In this document: piece after piece, positions 20,601-28,234 of the stretch
How positions within the stretch are numbered: position 1 is the stretch's first letter
Layout: every line of letters begins with the position of its first letter
Assembly: GCF_002214805.1 (NCBI RefSeq)
Contig: NZ_CP019914.1
Coordinates: 1-64,000, forward strand
Reading direction: 5' to 3'
DNA: 64,000 bases
From: Brachyspira hampsonii
GTDB lineage: Bacteria > Spirochaetota > Brachyspiria > Brachyspirales > Brachyspiraceae
Program-made: the position numbers and the translations under genes
The notes under the pieces: generated by a model
What the model was told of the DNA's origin: nothing
Databases searched by the model: none
What the model saw: only the letters and a program-made list of their open reading frames with translations

Positions 20601-20775
20601 CTTCCGGAGAAGCCCCTAGGTATATAACCTGCACTATCATAACATCAAAGTTTGTAGATGGGAATGCCTCTTTTTTTATATTAAGATAAGAGTATATTCC
20701 TACTGCTAAAGTTATTAAAATGATTACATTAACTAATAATCTGTTTTTTGCAAATAGTTCTATAATTTTGTTCAT
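17602..20775 (-). CDS. RND-family efflux permease
   Basis: A 1057-residue inner-membrane proton-driven exporter of the AcrB/HAE1 type: one N-terminal helix (about 10-30), a large periplasmic porter domain, helices 2-6 (about 340-500), a second porter domain, and helices 8-12 (about 880-1040). TM4 carries the proton-relay aspartate in GMIVDNSIVVSENI. GFVGAVGIVGLAGVVVNNGIIMVD-type helices (SFVGAVGIVGLAGVVVNNG) near 945 confirm the RND fold. Substrates are unknown. The TolC-like gene lies 61 bp upstream on the same strand, but no periplasmic adaptor gene is present, which is unusual for a tripartite pump. Confidence 0.92.
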   Translation of the reverse strand: MNKIIELFAKNRLLVNVIILITLAVGIYSYLNIKKEAFPSTNFDVMIVQVIYLGASPEDVEQYAMIPIEDELQTIAGIDEFYSIIIENAGILTIRIDMNLKDSRPVKDEIFRRLQNAPNVSKDVSEIKIIEANANRMPIYNLGIRFKEGQEGSEQELYDISKRFEKELKYVDGVANIEVYGRTDPEIQILADPYKLREYYTSLTEIIQALSLRNIRSTSGSMKPSESDNLADKNKLLVTTGQFQDPLSITNVIVRSIFNGQPVRIGDIARVEELFVDKSVYMRVNSKHGYSINIIKKEDADILKTIDNVNKYFEKNKSTIPSNIEIVPMADNSRTITDLLNAVSSNIITGFIIIFIILIIFLDFKSAIFTSLGMLIVISVSLIYMTYSGITFNIISLGGIITVLGMIVDNSIVVSENIFNYHQRGIRGLEATKNAVGEVFMPMLVSTLTTVASFAPIIFVTGTMGRLINQYPRVVIVALVVSIFQAVLLLPNNLITKEELTGEHKRKRFNFKNPLDFDKDKLFDKLKIPFVKFLRFTLKFRYIVLIFFIVTLLITLLIAKSIFAKFTLVYDTSADVIVVNIDTGVGSSIYKTEKYLQKVENIIYETINTNDIVAVYSLLGKQLDKNTVEISEEMDNIAGTMIYLVPANNREKIAYDIADDLNKAIEKSGIKDELELITVNTKLPINPGKAVDIKIIGNDTAMVKEVKDKMKEHLLSLDGVVNYDDDDKIGQEELRVIFDYDRMSELGVNVAYAARELRAAYAGIVATSIQQFENKLDFRVRLDKKYTYDTNVLNNLYIPNTYYRLIQLKDIAHIYITNNQSSIRHYNGKKSITMTADLEQGKNTAIQVTYAMQDYFNSISKDYPNISVEFAGEVKETRGSIIGIAWGYLIAIIAIYVILLLQFNKFVQPFMILGIIPFGIIGVILGFAAHRMPMSFVGAVGIVGLAGVVVNNGIIMVDLINRILEGGNIHNKQDVLNAVVEGARDRFRAIFLTTITTIFGLLPTVYGIGGSADLIVPMVMAMAYGLLFSALLTLILLPCLFMISADLKLIKINYKDN

Positions 20776-20836
20776 ATATTATTTTCCAATACAAAATTAA
20801 TTTATTATTGTTTTTTTTAATAAAACTAATAATTCT

Positions 20837-22342
20837 CTAATTACTAAGAAGCACCAGAGAATTATAGTCCATTACCGTACTTATTATCATATATTCAAGA
20901 TTAAGAAGTTCTGCTCTTGCCTGTGCTAAATCAAGCCTAGCATTTATTATTTCATCTATAGGTAAACGACCCTGTCTGAATTTGGCATTTTGAGTATTTA
21001 TTCTTGATACTATTGCATTAACTTCTAGCTTTTTATTTTCAAGCATTTTTTTATACGCTTCAAACTCATCATAATAAGTACCTATCTGCACATCAAAATC
21101 CCTATTAACTCTGTCAAAGTCAGCAGTAACGGCATTCAAAGCAGCATAAGCATCTTCCATTTTGGCTTTTGCATCTCGTCCGCCTATAGGATAAGAAAAC
21201 ATGAGCCCTACAAAATAATCAACATTTGTCATAGTAGAAAAAGATTTAAAATATCCGCTGTCGTCCAAACTAGATAATGATACACTTCCTACTATAGATA
21301 AGTCTGGCAATGCATTATTTTTCATTATTGATAGTGCATATTCGCTTCTTAATTTTAATTGATAAGCCATTTGTCCCTGAGCACTTTCTAAAAAAGGCAC
21401 TATATCCACTTTGGCATTAATAGAAGTTTCAAGAGTCTGAGTCCAATCATCTTCATTTGGTATAATATTCTCTTCTGGTATGAAGAACTTTATATTTCTT
21501 ATAATTTTTTTTAGCATCAACTCTGATTTATCTTTTGCTTCTATATATTTTAAAGTTTGTCTTCTTGCATTCTGATAGGAGTCATTATCTATAACTCCGC
21601 TTGAATATCTTCTATAAACCTGATTTTCAAAACTTCTTGCTTCTCTAATCATAGCATCATACAAAGCTATTAATTTTCTAGCCATTATCCATTGATAATA
21701 TATTTTCTGATAAGAGGTTAATACGCTGTTGTCATCTATCATTCTTTTTAATTTGGCTATAGTAAGCTGATACTCTGCATCTTTAATAGGGTATCTGTCT
21801 AGTTTTCCAAAAAAGTCTCTTAATATTGGCTGAGCAATTTGTATTTTAATGCTTGGGTAATAATATTTAAAATCATTTGTACTCAAGTTTGGCAATTTAC
21901 CGTTTACTGTACCGAATGGAGTATCTACAGGAAGTGAAATATCTCCTGTTTTGAAATCTCCAAAGAAACTGTCATGCTTAATCTCTACAGACCATCTAGT
22001 TCCAGAGTAGGGTATAAGTCCACTGAATCCTGCACCTATTCTAAAACCATTGTAGCTAAAATCCGATGTTGGTAAAAAATTATATTCATCAAAATGACTT
22101 TGCTTTCCTATAGCACCAGCCTGCAAATCAAACTTTACATCTCCTGAACTTTTTGCTTTAGTTAAATTATTATATGCATTGCTCTCTTGAGATGCTGTTA
22201 ATTTCATCTCTGGTATTAATATTTTTATTCTCTCCATGTATTGAGTATATGGAAGTACTATATTGTTATTAGTTTGAGCAAAAATAAAAAAATTAAAAAA
22301 AACTGACTGTAAAATAATAATATATATCAATTTCCTTAACAC
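20837..22342 (-). CDS. TolC-family outer-membrane efflux protein
   Basis: A 501-residue exported protein. Residues 1-22 (MLRKLIYIIILQSVFFNFFI plus FA) form a signal peptide. The rest shows two long alpha-helical hairpin regions rich in Ala, Leu, Gln and Asn with the OEP pattern, for example RQTLKYIEAKDKSELMLKK and the C-terminal QGRLPIDEIINARLDLAQAR. It would form the outer-membrane channel for the RND pump encoded just downstream. The upstream side is the gene-free repeat block, so the operon promoter must lie in or before 22343-22500. Confidence 0.87.
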   Translation of the reverse strand: MLRKLIYIIILQSVFFNFFIFAQTNNNIVLPYTQYMERIKILIPEMKLTASQESNAYNNLTKAKSSGDVKFDLQAGAIGKQSHFDEYNFLPTSDFSYNGFRIGAGFSGLIPYSGTRWSVEIKHDSFFGDFKTGDISLPVDTPFGTVNGKLPNLSTNDFKYYYPSIKIQIAQPILRDFFGKLDRYPIKDAEYQLTIAKLKRMIDDNSVLTSYQKIYYQWIMARKLIALYDAMIREARSFENQVYRRYSSGVIDNDSYQNARRQTLKYIEAKDKSELMLKKIIRNIKFFIPEENIIPNEDDWTQTLETSINAKVDIVPFLESAQGQMAYQLKLRSEYALSIMKNNALPDLSIVGSVSLSSLDDSGYFKSFSTMTNVDYFVGLMFSYPIGGRDAKAKMEDAYAALNAVTADFDRVNRDFDVQIGTYYDEFEAYKKMLENKKLEVNAIVSRINTQNAKFRQGRLPIDEIINARLDLAQARAELLNLEYMIISTVMDYNSLVLLSN

Positions 22343-22801
22343 TTTATAACACCTATTAATAATATTGTATACATTTTATTATTTTTAGTTTTTTTATCAA
22401 GTACAATAAAATTACTATTGTATGATAAACTACATTTTTTAATTTTTGTAAATTAGATTTATTTAAAGTTATTTAATTTATTATAAATTTTAATTATGTA
22501 TGATAAAGTTAAAAAAAACTTATTTTTATAATTGTTTGTATTAGCTGTGCTTGTTTGCAGATATGTGAAATCCCTCTTAATTTACACTTATAAGGATTTT
22601 AGAAATAATGATATTATTCTAAACTTATTGGTGCAAAGTATATGTAACTTTTTATTAATTAAAAAGATAAATACTGCTTTTATATACTTTAAGCTCGAAA
22701 GTTTTTCACCTAAAATCTCTGCCAAGTAGACATCTATTTAGTATACGCTCAAAACTTTTTCGCAGTAGGATATAGAGACAAGTTCCTGTCAAAAGAAAAA
22801 A
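22343..22801. other. Gene-free AT-rich stretch with a decayed repeat unit
   Basis: No convincing gene is present. The 65-codon frame at 22532-22729 has no ribosome-binding site and no family features. From 22570 (ATCCCTCTT) to 22779 (GCAGTAGGATATAGAGAC) the ends resemble, in worn form, the two ends of the units of array 1, and a 22-bp gap (22780-22801) separates this from the first clear unit. I read it as a degenerate array-distal unit; that is an inference. Confidence 0.4.
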
Positions 22802-23387
22802 ATCCCGCTTTCCTATATTTCCATTATCAATAAAAAATCGCTCGTTAATAATCCCCTGCCATTCTCTCGAATGTCAGGCATTCGCAATTTTTTATTAAGG
22901 CACGCAGAGTGCAAGTAGGGTATCAAGACTCAATCAAATCATTAAAAGTAGTTATCATATCCCGCTTTCCTATATCGCTAATAAAAAAATCTCGCTTTAA
23001 GGTGCTGACAACTGAAGTTATCAGCAGCTCGATTTTTTTACAGCCAAGACAAAGTCTTGAGTAGGGTATCGAGACTTTCAATTAGATGAAGAATTCGATG
23101 AATATATCCCGCTTTCCTACATTTCCATTATCAATAAAAATCGCTCGTTAATAATCCCCTGCCATTCTCTCGAATGTCAGGCATTCGCAATTTTTTATTA
23201 AGGCACGCAGAGTGCAAGTAGGGTATCGAGACTTAAAAATAATTTTGAAAAATATCATCAAATCCCGCTTTCCTACATTTCCATTATCAATAAAAAATCG
23301 CTCGTTAATAATCCCTGCCATTCTTTCGAATGTCAGGCACTCGCAATTTTTTATTAAGGTACGCAGAGCGTAGTAGGGTATCGAGAC
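22802..23387. repeat. Repeat array 1: four long palindromic units with unique 29-30-bp spacers
   Basis: Units: 22802-22929 (type A, 128 bp), 22959-23075 (type B, 117 bp), 23106-23232 (A, 127 bp), 23262-23387 (A, 126 bp). Spacers: 22930-22958 (29), 23076-23105 (30), 23233-23261 (29), all different. On the plus strand every unit starts ATCCCGCTTTCCTAY and ends GTAGGGTATCGAGAC, except the first, which ends in CAAGAC. The two ends are imperfect inverted repeats. Inside are nested palindromes: AATAAAAAATCGC against GCAATTTTTTATT, and CCTGCCATTC against GAATGTCAGG in type A; GCTGACAACT against AGTTATCAGC in type B. Type A is nearly identical between copies. No cas, integrase or transposase gene is adjacent. 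I do not recognise the family. Confidence 0.85.
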
Positions 23388-23650
23388 AGGCTTTTTTTAG
23401 CCTTTATATTCTTTTCACATTAATATGTAAGTTACATAAAACTGTCAAAGAACAGTAACTAATATAATATATTTTATATTTTTTTGCAATACATAAAATA
23501 TATTTTTTTATTAATAATTAGATAATATTTCTATATATAATAATTTATCTTTTTTGTGTAAAATTATCACACTTTAAAATCATATTTTTTTAAAAATTTT
23601 TCATTTTTACATATTAAATACTTCGATTTTTACCTTTTTTTATTTTTTTT
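23388..23650 (-). promoter_or_regulatory. Leader-like block of array 1, with promoter reading into the array
   Basis: An AT-rich stretch nearly identical to 62043-62320 beside array 2. On the minus strand it contains TTGACA (23443-23448), a 17-bp spacer and TATTAA (23420-23425), so transcription would start near 23413 and enter the array about 25 bp later. A short GGCT-A6-AGCC hairpin lies just before the first unit. Similarity fades at about 23650, before the TetR gene at 23723. Confidence 0.7.
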
Positions 23651-23722
23651 ATCTATAAAAACCATCTCATTTTTATAGATAAAAAACTTTATTTTTATTC
23701 TAATATATGGCATACTTTATAA

Positions 23723-24289
23723 ATGAAAAATGATAAAAAAGATTTAAGAATAATAAAAACTCAAAAACTTTTAAAAGATTCTCTTCTTGAGCTTTTAAAA
23801 AATAATTCATTAAAAGATATAAGCGTAACAGAGATATGCGAACATGCACTAGTAAATAGAGTTACATTTTATGATCATTTTAATAATAAAGAAGAACTTT
23901 TAAACTCTATTATAGATGATATAAAAGAGGATATTATAAAGGAATTAAAAAAAGATAATTCTATATATGATTTTAAAAAGAATCATAGAAAAATATTAGA
24001 AAAAGTTATTAATTATTTTGATGATAATAAGCAGTATTTTAATGTATCATTAATAGATTCTAATAATACATTGTTATTTGTTTCATCACTTTATAAAATA
24101 TTTTTAGAATATTTAGGTGAAACTATGAAAAGTGAAAATGCTGAAAATACAAAAATAATGTCTCAGTTCTTTTCTGGTGCTTTAGTTTCTGTAATATTCT
24201 GCTGGGTTAAAGATGACAATAATAATAAAATAAACAAAGAAGATTTACTTAATAATATATCTATTTTACTTGAAAAATCTTTTAAATAA
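23723..24289 (+). CDS. TetR/AcrR-family transcriptional regulator
   Basis: A 188-residue regulator. The N-terminal helix-turn-helix (about 8-60) has the TetR pattern: TQKLLKDSLLELLKNNSLKD, then VTEICEHALVNRVTFYDHFN with the usual YxHFxxKEEL ending. The C-terminal ligand and dimer domain is not assignable to a named subfamily. It lies on the other side of array 1 from the divergently transcribed TolC/RND genes, so control of that pump is possible, but 1.4 kb separates them. An inverted repeat (ATCTATAAAAA at about 23651 against TTTTTATAGAT at about 23671) just upstream could be an operator. Confidence 0.82.
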   Translation: MKNDKKDLRIIKTQKLLKDSLLELLKNNSLKDISVTEICEHALVNRVTFYDHFNNKEELLNSIIDDIKEDIIKELKKDNSIYDFKKNHRKILEKVINYFDDNKQYFNVSLIDSNNTLLFVSSLYKIFLEYLGETMKSENAENTKIMSQFFSGALVSVIFCWVKDDNNNKINKEDLLNNISILLEKSFK

Positions 24290-24392
24290 AATATAATAAG
24301 TTTACATAATATTTTTACAATTATATATTGATAATAGTTATTTTTTATATATACTAATAGATACTATATTATAAAATGAAGTAGGGCAGCTT

Positions 24393-25394
24393 ATGGCAAA
24401 TGTAGGTATTATAGGGGCAGGAGGTTGGGGACTTGCTCTTGCAAATATTTTCTCTGAAAAACATGATATTAAAGTATGGGTTCATAGTGAAAGCAGTTAC
24501 AAATTATTAAGCTCTTCATATAGAAATGATAATTATTTGGAGAATATAGAATTAAATAGAAGCATCAAATTTACAACAGATGTAGGAGAGGCGGTAAATG
24601 ATAGTGAGATAATTATAATAGTAACTCCTTCATTTGCTTTTGCTGATGCCTGCATAAATATAGAGCCTTACATAAGTAATGAGCAAATATTGGTATCTGC
24701 AACTAAGGGACTTGATAGAAAAACAGGCAAAACTATGAGTGAGGTTGCTAGAAGTATAATATCCGGTGATTTATCTATACTTACACTTTCAGGTCCTTCG
24801 CATGCTGAAGAAGCTGCTAAGGGAGTCCCTACTGCAGTAGTTGTGGGAGGTGAAAAAGGCGTTTCTGAATATGTTAGAGATACTTTAACTGTTCCTCCAA
24901 AGTTTAGAATATACAATTCCACAGATCAGAAAGGTGTTGAAATAGGCGGGGCTTTAAAAAATATTATAGCTATTGCAGGAGGTATAGTAGACGGACTTAA
25001 TCTCGGAGACAATACAAAAGCTGCTCTTATAACAAGAGGACTTCATGAAATAGTAAGATTTGCTTTGAGTAAAGGTGCTAGAATAGATACTATGTACGGA
25101 CTTTCTGGAATAGGGGATTTAATAGTTACTTGTTCCAGCGGACTTAGCAGAAACAATAGATTAGGAAGAGAACTTGCCAAAGGTAAAAAATATCAGGAAG
25201 TAACGGCTGAAAGTCATGGTCAGGTTGCTGAAGGAGTATATGCCACTACTGCTGCTTATGAATATGCTAAAAAAAATAATATTTATATGCCTATAACAGA
25301 AGCAATATATAATATACTATTTAATAACGCTGATATAAAAAATACAGTAACAGAACTTATGAGTAAAGAAGCTAAGAGCGAAGGATTCTTTTAA
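24393..25394 (+). CDS. gpsA: Glycerol-3-phosphate dehydrogenase [NAD(P)+]
   Basis: A 333-residue enzyme reducing dihydroxyacetone phosphate to sn-glycerol-3-phosphate for phospholipid synthesis. The Rossmann motif GAGGWGLALA is at residues 7-16. LSGPSHAEE (about 132-140) and the catalytic lysine region GGALKNIIAIAGGI (about 188-201) are present, as is LSGIGDLIVTC. Length is normal. It is followed after about 20 bp by a bidirectional terminator. Confidence 0.95.
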   Translation: MANVGIIGAGGWGLALANIFSEKHDIKVWVHSESSYKLLSSSYRNDNYLENIELNRSIKFTTDVGEAVNDSEIIIIVTPSFAFADACINIEPYISNEQILVSATKGLDRKTGKTMSEVARSIISGDLSILTLSGPSHAEEAAKGVPTAVVVGGEKGVSEYVRDTLTVPPKFRIYNSTDQKGVEIGGALKNIIAIAGGIVDGLNLGDNTKAALITRGLHEIVRFALSKGARIDTMYGLSGIGDLIVTCSSGLSRNNRLGRELAKGKKYQEVTAESHGQVAEGVYATTAAYEYAKKNNIYMPITEAIYNILFNNADIKNTVTELMSKEAKSEGFF

Positions 25395-25413
25395 TTAATA
25401 TATTATGAAAAAT

Positions 25414-25440
25414 AAGGAGATACCAGATAGCATCTCCTTT
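25414..25440. terminator. Bidirectional terminator after gpsA
   Basis: AAGGAGAT (25414-25421) pairs with ATCTCCTT (25432-25439). It sits between gpsA (+) and the epimerase gene (-). The T-run is short on the plus strand (TTTT). Confidence 0.7.
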
Positions 25441-25462
25441 TATCTTAATTAGAAATACAGTA

Positions 25463-26497
25463 TTAATTTAAATACGAATCTCTTATATCTTTAAGATATT
25501 TTACAGATCTTTTTAATCCTTCATCTTGATCTTTCAGAAGTTTTTCCAAATATTCATTAGAAATTTCTTGAGGATAATAGTATTCTAAAGGCTTTATTTC
25601 ATTGTATGGATAAGGCTGAGGATGTATTTTAAATGCATTTTCTCCTACTTTATCTACTCCACCTACACCTGGAGCTCTTTTAAACTGTGCACAATATGGG
25701 TGGCATGATTCTATATTAATTCTTTTTAGAGGAGATTTATTATATAAAATATCATATATTTTTTTTATATCTAAATTACCTTCACCTATAGGTATTCCGC
25801 ATACAACATATTTATAAACATCTTCAGGATCTTCTATTATAATATGATCTTTAGCATGTGTTGAGAATGTATATGGAGCCATATTATTAGCAGCTTCTAT
25901 TGGATCTTCCCAAGCCATCATAGAATTTCCAAAATCAAATAATAAACCTATCCAAGGACTTGATAATTTTTCAACAACCCAAACTAATTCTTTAGAAGTT
26001 TCATATTCATGATTTTCTAAAGCTATTTTGATTCTATATTTTTTTAAAATAGGTATAATTTTTTCTAATTTAGGTATTGCTTCTTCGTATATTGAAGTAT
26101 CAAAATATTGTCTAACCTTGGCCGGATCATATTTGCCGCCTGCCCCAGATTCTTCAGATATTACAGGATCCTTCGTTGGAATATATGTTCTTACAACTTC
26201 TGCATCTAATATATGAGCCGCTTTCAGAACTTTTTCCAAATGCTCAAACTCTATTCCTTTTGTATCTACTTCTATATATAACCCTAATTTATCACATAAT
26301 GCTCTAACTTTTTTCAAATGATTAATTTCATCTGTTTCTAAAGTTCCCCAATTAGGATCTAAATTATAGTCTTTTATTATATTAATTTGAACACCGTCTA
26401 AACCAAGCTCACTTGTTTTATTAATAAAATCAAATATATTCATTCTTTTATTTTGAAAGAATAAATGATAACTTTCTGTTTCTAAACCTAATTTCAT
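25463..26497 (-). CDS. Sugar phosphate isomerase/epimerase family protein (TIM barrel)
   Basis: A 344-residue protein of the xylose-isomerase-like TIM-barrel superfamily. Typical strings are ELGLDGVQINI near 32, IALENHEYETSKEL near 156 (metal-binding Glu), GLLFDFGNSM near 183 and FSTHAKDHII near 207; Glu, Asp, His and Glu at the strand ends would bind a divalent metal. The substrate is unknown, probably a sugar, polyol or ketose derivative. Its ATG overlaps the stop of the MFS gene (ATGA), so the pair is translationally coupled and the transporter may bring in the substrate. Confidence 0.83.
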   Translation of the reverse strand: MKLGLETESYHLFFQNKRMNIFDFINKTSELGLDGVQINIIKDYNLDPNWGTLETDEINHLKKVRALCDKLGLYIEVDTKGIEFEHLEKVLKAAHILDAEVVRTYIPTKDPVISEESGAGGKYDPAKVRQYFDTSIYEEAIPKLEKIIPILKKYRIKIALENHEYETSKELVWVVEKLSSPWIGLLFDFGNSMMAWEDPIEAANNMAPYTFSTHAKDHIIIEDPEDVYKYVVCGIPIGEGNLDIKKIYDILYNKSPLKRINIESCHPYCAQFKRAPGVGGVDKVGENAFKIHPQPYPYNEIKPLEYYYPQEISNEYLEKLLKDQDEGLKRSVKYLKDIRDSYLN

Positions 26498-27783
26498 TCT
26501 TGAACTCCTAATTTTTCTTTTCTTTTAATCATTGATAAAAGTAAACTAGATATTAATATACCAAGTACTGAAAAACCTGCCATTATAAAAAATACTATTC
26601 TATATCCTGCAAATCCGGGATTATTATCTAATATATTACCGTACAATGTAAAAGCAAACATTTGAGGAGAATATCCAAATATACAAGCTATGGACATAGC
26701 AGCACCTGATATTTCTTTAGGTACTTTTACTTCATCAATAGGAGCAAAAAATACTGCTCTCATAGAAAATATTATAGCACCATAACTTAATGTAAGAACC
26801 ATACCTATATAAGGATTGAATTGTCCATGCGGAATAAATGTAAAACCTATTATTGCAATAGCAGATAAGAAAAATGCAAATCTTAAATATTTAGTAGGTG
26901 AGTGGAACACTTTATCTGATAATACACCACCTATAGGACCTCCTACAATTTTTAATCCATATTGATTTATTACACCATAAGCCCCAACTAAAGCCACAGG
27001 TATGCTGTATATATCTTTAAGGAAAGGTATAAAATAAGTTAAACCGCAATATACAGAATATACACTAAATATTGTTAATGAAACTACCCAGATTTCTAAA
27101 CTTTTTACTGCTTTTATAACCCCCTGCATAGCTACTTTATCTCTTGAAACTTTATTTCCGCTTTCATCTTCTAATTTTACAACATCATCTTCTAATAATA
27201 TGTATGATAATATTCCAGCTACTATAACAGCAGCAGAGAAGAATATTATACCGCCTCTCAATCCTGCAGAACCAGAGCCTAATAATGTAAACACACCTAA
27301 AGCACTATAAGCGATGACTACATCCACGATACCTCTTCCAGCTTCTAAGAAACTAAATAATCTCCCTTGTTCATTACTATCACCTAATAATCTTACAGAT
27401 TTCAATAATACAGGCCAATATATAACTTCACCAAATAATGATAATAATCCCCAAGAAATCAATATACCGTAATATGGCGGAAATGTAGACATATATAATC
27501 CTACTAAACCAACACCAATAAGTCCAACAGGTATTAATATTCTTTTAGAAAATCTATCAGATATGTAAATAGAAAAGAAATTACCTATGGTTTGTACAAG
27601 TCCGTAAACAGATAAAGCAAATCCTATTTGTGTATGAGTTAAATTCATAAATTCCTGCATAGGTACATAAAATGCATCTTTTAAAGATGACAATTTAAAT
27701 ACAGTTCCGCCTCCAAATACCAGAACACAGAATGTGAACCATTTCTTAAAACTATTTTTTACAGCTTTTTCTTCTTTTGACAT
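26494..27783 (-). CDS. Major facilitator superfamily transporter
   Basis: A 429-residue membrane protein with about 12 helices and a charged central loop (about 195-215, LLEDDVVKLEDESGNKVSRD). The loop between helices 2 and 3 has YISDRFSKRILIPVG, the family's GxxxDRxxRR-like motif in altered form. The substrate cannot be read from sequence; operon partnership with a sugar isomerase-like enzyme suggests a sugar or sugar acid. AAGGAG lies upstream of the ATG. A 200-bp heptamer repeat begins about 170 bp upstream of the start. Confidence 0.85.
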   Translation of the reverse strand: MSKEEKAVKNSFKKWFTFCVLVFGGGTVFKLSSLKDAFYVPMQEFMNLTHTQIGFALSVYGLVQTIGNFFSIYISDRFSKRILIPVGLIGVGLVGLYMSTFPPYYGILISWGLLSLFGEVIYWPVLLKSVRLLGDSNEQGRLFSFLEAGRGIVDVVIAYSALGVFTLLGSGSAGLRGGIIFFSAAVIVAGILSYILLEDDVVKLEDESGNKVSRDKVAMQGVIKAVKSLEIWVVSLTIFSVYSVYCGLTYFIPFLKDIYSIPVALVGAYGVINQYGLKIVGGPIGGVLSDKVFHSPTKYLRFAFFLSAIAIIGFTFIPHGQFNPYIGMVLTLSYGAIIFSMRAVFFAPIDEVKVPKEISGAAMSIACIFGYSPQMFAFTLYGNILDNNPGFAGYRIVFFIMAGFSVLGILISSLLLSMIKRKEKLGVQE

Positions 27784-27951
27784 AAGTACTCCTTATTTTT
27801 ATTTATTATGATAAATTGGATTTATCTGAAATAATATTTGATTTTGTAGGATTAATAGAAAGTTTATTTTTTATACAAAAATACTTATAATAGAAATGTA
27901 TACAATAAAATACACTATAATTTAAGTTTTTATTTAATTTATATAAAAAAT

Positions 27952-28152
27952 CTGTTGACTGTTGACTGTTGACTGTTGACTGTTGACTGTTGACTGTTGA
28001 CTGTTGACTGTTGACTGTTGTGTTGACTGTTGACTGTTGACTGTTGACTGTTGACTGTTGACTGTTGACTGTTGACTGTTGACTGTTGACTGTTGACTGT
28101 TGACTGTTGACTGTTGACTGTTGACTGTTGACTGTTGACTGTTGACTGTTGA
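27952..28152. repeat. 7-bp tandem repeat, about 28-29 copies
   Basis: The heptamer TGTTGAC is repeated almost without error for about 200 bp. The array is broken once at 28016-28021, where one copy lacks two bases, giving blocks of about 10 and 19 copies. It lies between the MFS/epimerase operon start (27783) and the lipoprotein stop (28235). Because 7 is not a multiple of 3 and the tract is long, slipped-strand length variation is expected. The open frame through it (27806-28156) is a repeat artefact. Confidence 0.97.
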
Positions 28153-28234
28153 ACATAAATAATAATCCTATATTATTTAATATAGTTAAAATTATTAGTT
28201 TGTCAAATTTATTTTATGAAAAAAGTATGAAATA

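Noticed and set aside
22532..22729. 65-codon frame in the gene-free block
   Set aside because: It has no ribosome-binding site or family features, and lies partly inside the decayed unit.
22802..23387. Classical CRISPR array
   Set aside because: Repeats are 117-128 bp and strongly palindromic, far outside the usual range for CRISPR repeats, and no cas gene is in the window. Only the spacer length and leader arrangement resemble CRISPR.
22802..23387. Integron attC sites with very short cassettes
   Set aside because: The conserved attC core GTTRRRY is missing at the unit ends, no integrase gene is present, and the intervals are 29-30 bp, not genes.
27806..28156. 116-codon open frame with repeated QQSTVNS peptides
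   Set aside because: It is the translation of the heptamer repeat; there is no ribosome-binding site, and any change in copy number breaks it.
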